Positions 43,317 through 44,670 of a stretch of 44,670 nucleotides of DNA are shown one piece after another (the first letter of the stretch is position 1; each line of letters starts with the position of its first letter). A program made the translations under genes and the position numbers. The notes beneath the pieces were generated by a model. That model worked only from the letters and a program-made list of their open reading frames with translations. It made no database searches and had not been told where the DNA came from. Origin of the DNA: Candidatus Sulfotelmatobacter kueseliae (GTDB lineage Bacteria; Acidobacteriota; Terriglobia; Terriglobales; Acidobacteriaceae); contig OMOD01000134.1 of NCBI GenBank assembly GCA_900290255.1, positions 1 to 44,670 of the forward strand, in the 5' to 3' direction.

Positions 43317-43648
43317 GGTTCACCTTCAAAACCCCATTGTCAATACTCGGAATCAGGAAACTGTTCAAAATTGCTCAAACTATGCTCTTTTGCAACACGT
43401 TTGCCGATCACTTTCCCGCCAATCGGTTTAAGTCGCCGTGGATCCCACGTTGGATTTCATCCGAGCCTGGATAGCGTAAATCCAAGAACCACAGCCCGGG
43501 ATGCGCTTTCTTGGATGGTTTCAAATGACGCAAAGCTATGGATTGAGGGGAGATTGAGTCTGAGGGCGAACGACATGAGCCGTTCTGCACAGTATTGCTA
43601 GAGCAAGTGAGCGAACATATTGCCGGGTGTGGAAATCGAGGAGAAGGA
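43317..43648. other. Intergenic region between divergent regulator and peptidoglycan-binding genes
   Basis: About 330 bp. Minus-strand frames contain a short, protein-like phrase (HPGLWFLDLRYPGSDEIQRG) that I cannot assign. Both promoters of the divergent pair should lie here; none is obvious by eye. Confidence 0.3.
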
Positions 43649-44149
43649 ATGTTGTTGGCCAGCAAAGCCACGTGCGCTGGGATTGTCTTCCTATTACTGG
43701 CGACAGGGATCTCGGCACCACGCCCGACGCTGCCCGCTTCGGGACCCAACCTCAGCAAGGAAGTACCAGCGATCGGGCATCGGAACGATGTCAAGAAGAT
43801 GCAGCAAACTCTAAGGGACAAAGGACACTACCGCGGGGACGTCGATGGTGTGTTCGGTCTTCGAACGCGGGCGAGCATTCGCGCATTTCAGAAGGCTGAG
43901 AATCTACCAGTCACTGGCCAGCTTGATACCCAGACGGCCGGCAAACTCGGAGTCAGACCAGAGGTTCGCGGAGAGAATGGCTACGATATTGCGCAAGGGA
44001 AACCTTCCGCAGGCATTAGCTGGGCTGAAGGCTCGAGGCGAACCGGCAGGACACTGCGGAAAACAGTCAAGAGAGCTGCCGTTCCTGAAAGCGGCCGGGG
44101 ACACCGCGAGAAAACACTTCAAGCTGAGAACAGCAACCAGCCACAATAA
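43649..44149 (+). CDS. Secreted protein with a peptidoglycan-binding (PG_binding_1) domain
   Basis: 166 residues from the ATG at 43649 (GAGGAGAAGG upstream), rather than an earlier frame start. Signal peptide about 1-30. One PG_binding_1 domain at about 45-105: VKKMQQTLRDKGHYRGDVDG, FGLRTRASIRAFQKAENLP, TGQLDTQTAGKLGV. This three-helix domain binds peptidoglycan and is usually attached to hydrolases; here no catalytic domain is present, only a basic tail (RRTGRTLRKTVKRAAV). It could be a cell-wall anchor or a remnant of a larger hydrolase. Confidence 0.85.
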   Translation: MLLASKATCAGIVFLLLATGISAPRPTLPASGPNLSKEVPAIGHRNDVKKMQQTLRDKGHYRGDVDGVFGLRTRASIRAFQKAENLPVTGQLDTQTAGKLGVRPEVRGENGYDIAQGKPSAGISWAEGSRRTGRTLRKTVKRAAVPESGRGHREKTLQAENSNQPQ

Positions 44150-44303
44150 TCTGAGTTCTTTCTAGTAGAGGACCAGAGCCACACCGATCGGATCGCTTTT
44201 GACCCGGGTTGAATTTTGAGTCAGTTTTCTTGTTGTCTCAGCCGCGTAATCGTTCGACTCGCGCTCGGTTCGCAGAAACAGGGCGAGTGTTCACCTCGCG
44301 GAC

Positions 44304-44669
44304 TTACTTCAAGCCCAGTTCGCCGTTATACTGTTGGGTAATCCCGTAGCACTCACAGGCGGAGCCTTCAAGTTTCTTGCGGTTCACGATCTTCACTGCA
44401 CCACGGGTGTACTCGATAAGCTTCTTCTTCTGCAAAACACCAGCTGCCACGGTCACGCTAGGTCTATCTGTCCCTAGCATCGTGGCGAGAAAATCATGGG
44501 TGATGGGCAACAACTCTGAATCCACTCTGTCCTGAGTCATTAGCAACCACCGCACAAGGCGCCGCCCAATGCTGTGCAGCCGATTGCACGCGGCTGTTTG
44601 TGCAACCTGCATTCCCTGAACTACTGCATAGCGGCTCAACATCAATTGCAGGTGTGGAGTGGATTCCAA
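44304..44669 (-). CDS. Crp/Fnr-family regulator, 5' part beyond the window
   Basis: The minus-strand frame runs in from the right edge. The visible 121 residues cover the dimer helix (LMLSRYAVVQGMQVAQTAAC, NRLHSIGRRLVRWLLMTQDR) and the winged helix (DFLATMLGTDRPSVTVAAGV). This is the acidobacterial Crp-type layout with AACNRLHSI-x-x-RL-x-RWLLMTQDRV. The cyclic-nucleotide-binding domain should be just outside the window. The C-terminal ECYGITQQYNGELGLK is typical as well. Distinct from the regulator at 30926-31594. Confidence 0.85.
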   Translation of the reverse strand: MESTPHLQLMLSRYAVVQGMQVAQTAACNRLHSIGRRLVRWLLMTQDRVDSELLPITHDFLATMLGTDRPSVTVAAGVLQKKKLIEYTRGAVKIVNRKKLEGSACECYGITQQYNGELGLK

Positions 44670-44670
44670 A

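Noticed and set aside
43408..43821. 137-residue minus-strand ORF opposite the peptidoglycan-binding gene
   Set aside because: Mostly antisense to the real gene; a short protein-like phrase near 43430-43500 is not enough to support a gene.

Overview
The window looks like a chromosomal segment of a soil-type Acidobacteriota (Terriglobia-like) genome. The evidence is the mix of families: an Oar-type TonB-dependent receptor with an N-terminal carboxypeptidase-regulatory domain, a CRTAC-type FG-GAP/ASPIC-UnbV protein, secreted TPR and Sel1 proteins, Tat-exported glycosidases of families GH30 and GH116, and many small stress/envelope proteins. The organism is inferred from gene content only; no rRNA or other marker gene is present.

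Left part (1-19 kb), glycan use. A leftward operon encodes a GH116 glucosidase, a GH30 glucosidase and an enolase-superfamily sugar-acid dehydratase that runs off the left edge. Opposite it lies a cobalamin-methyltransferase-like URO-D family protein, then a leftward sodium:solute symporter, a CRTAC-like secreted protein, a TPR lipoprotein-like protein and a large TonB receptor. A LacI-family regulator is divergent from the receptor and is followed by a secreted GH5 glycosidase. A 33-bp block, 32/33 identical, containing an AAGCGCTT palindrome lies upstream of both the receptor and the GH5 gene, and a third palindrome lies in the regulator's leader. This suggests one small LacI regulon: sense sugar, import oligosaccharide, cleave it.

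Middle (19-30 kb), debris and envelope genes. A gene-poor kilobase holds the last 22 nt of a tRNA-Ser-like gene, a possible attachment-site scar, and an antitoxin-like ORF. It is followed by a truncated Hsp20, a Sel1 protein, a radical-SAM fragment, small membrane proteins, an OmpA-family protein, a WXXGXW-repeat protein with a long low-complexity tail, a zinc-dependent phospholipase C, an EF-hand alpha/beta hydrolase, a BrkB fragment and a VTT/DedA membrane protein.

Right part (30-44.7 kb), stress and lipid transport. It holds two Crp/Fnr regulators (one cut by the right edge), two single-domain-type response regulators, a hidden metallothionein gene, a three-gene Mla phospholipid ABC transporter whose MCE protein carries an OmpA-like tail, a run of small stress proteins, a frameshifted zinc alcohol dehydrogenase, a second WXXGXW protein paralogous to the first, and a peptidoglycan-binding protein.

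A striking feature of the whole window is the number of gene fragments. There are remnants of GH2, GH30, CRTAC, Hsp20, radical SAM and BrkB genes plus one frameshifted gene, mostly at boundaries between gene blocks. This points to repeated recombination or insertion, or possibly to assembly joins. No CRISPR array, intact transposase, integrase, rRNA or complete tRNA was seen.
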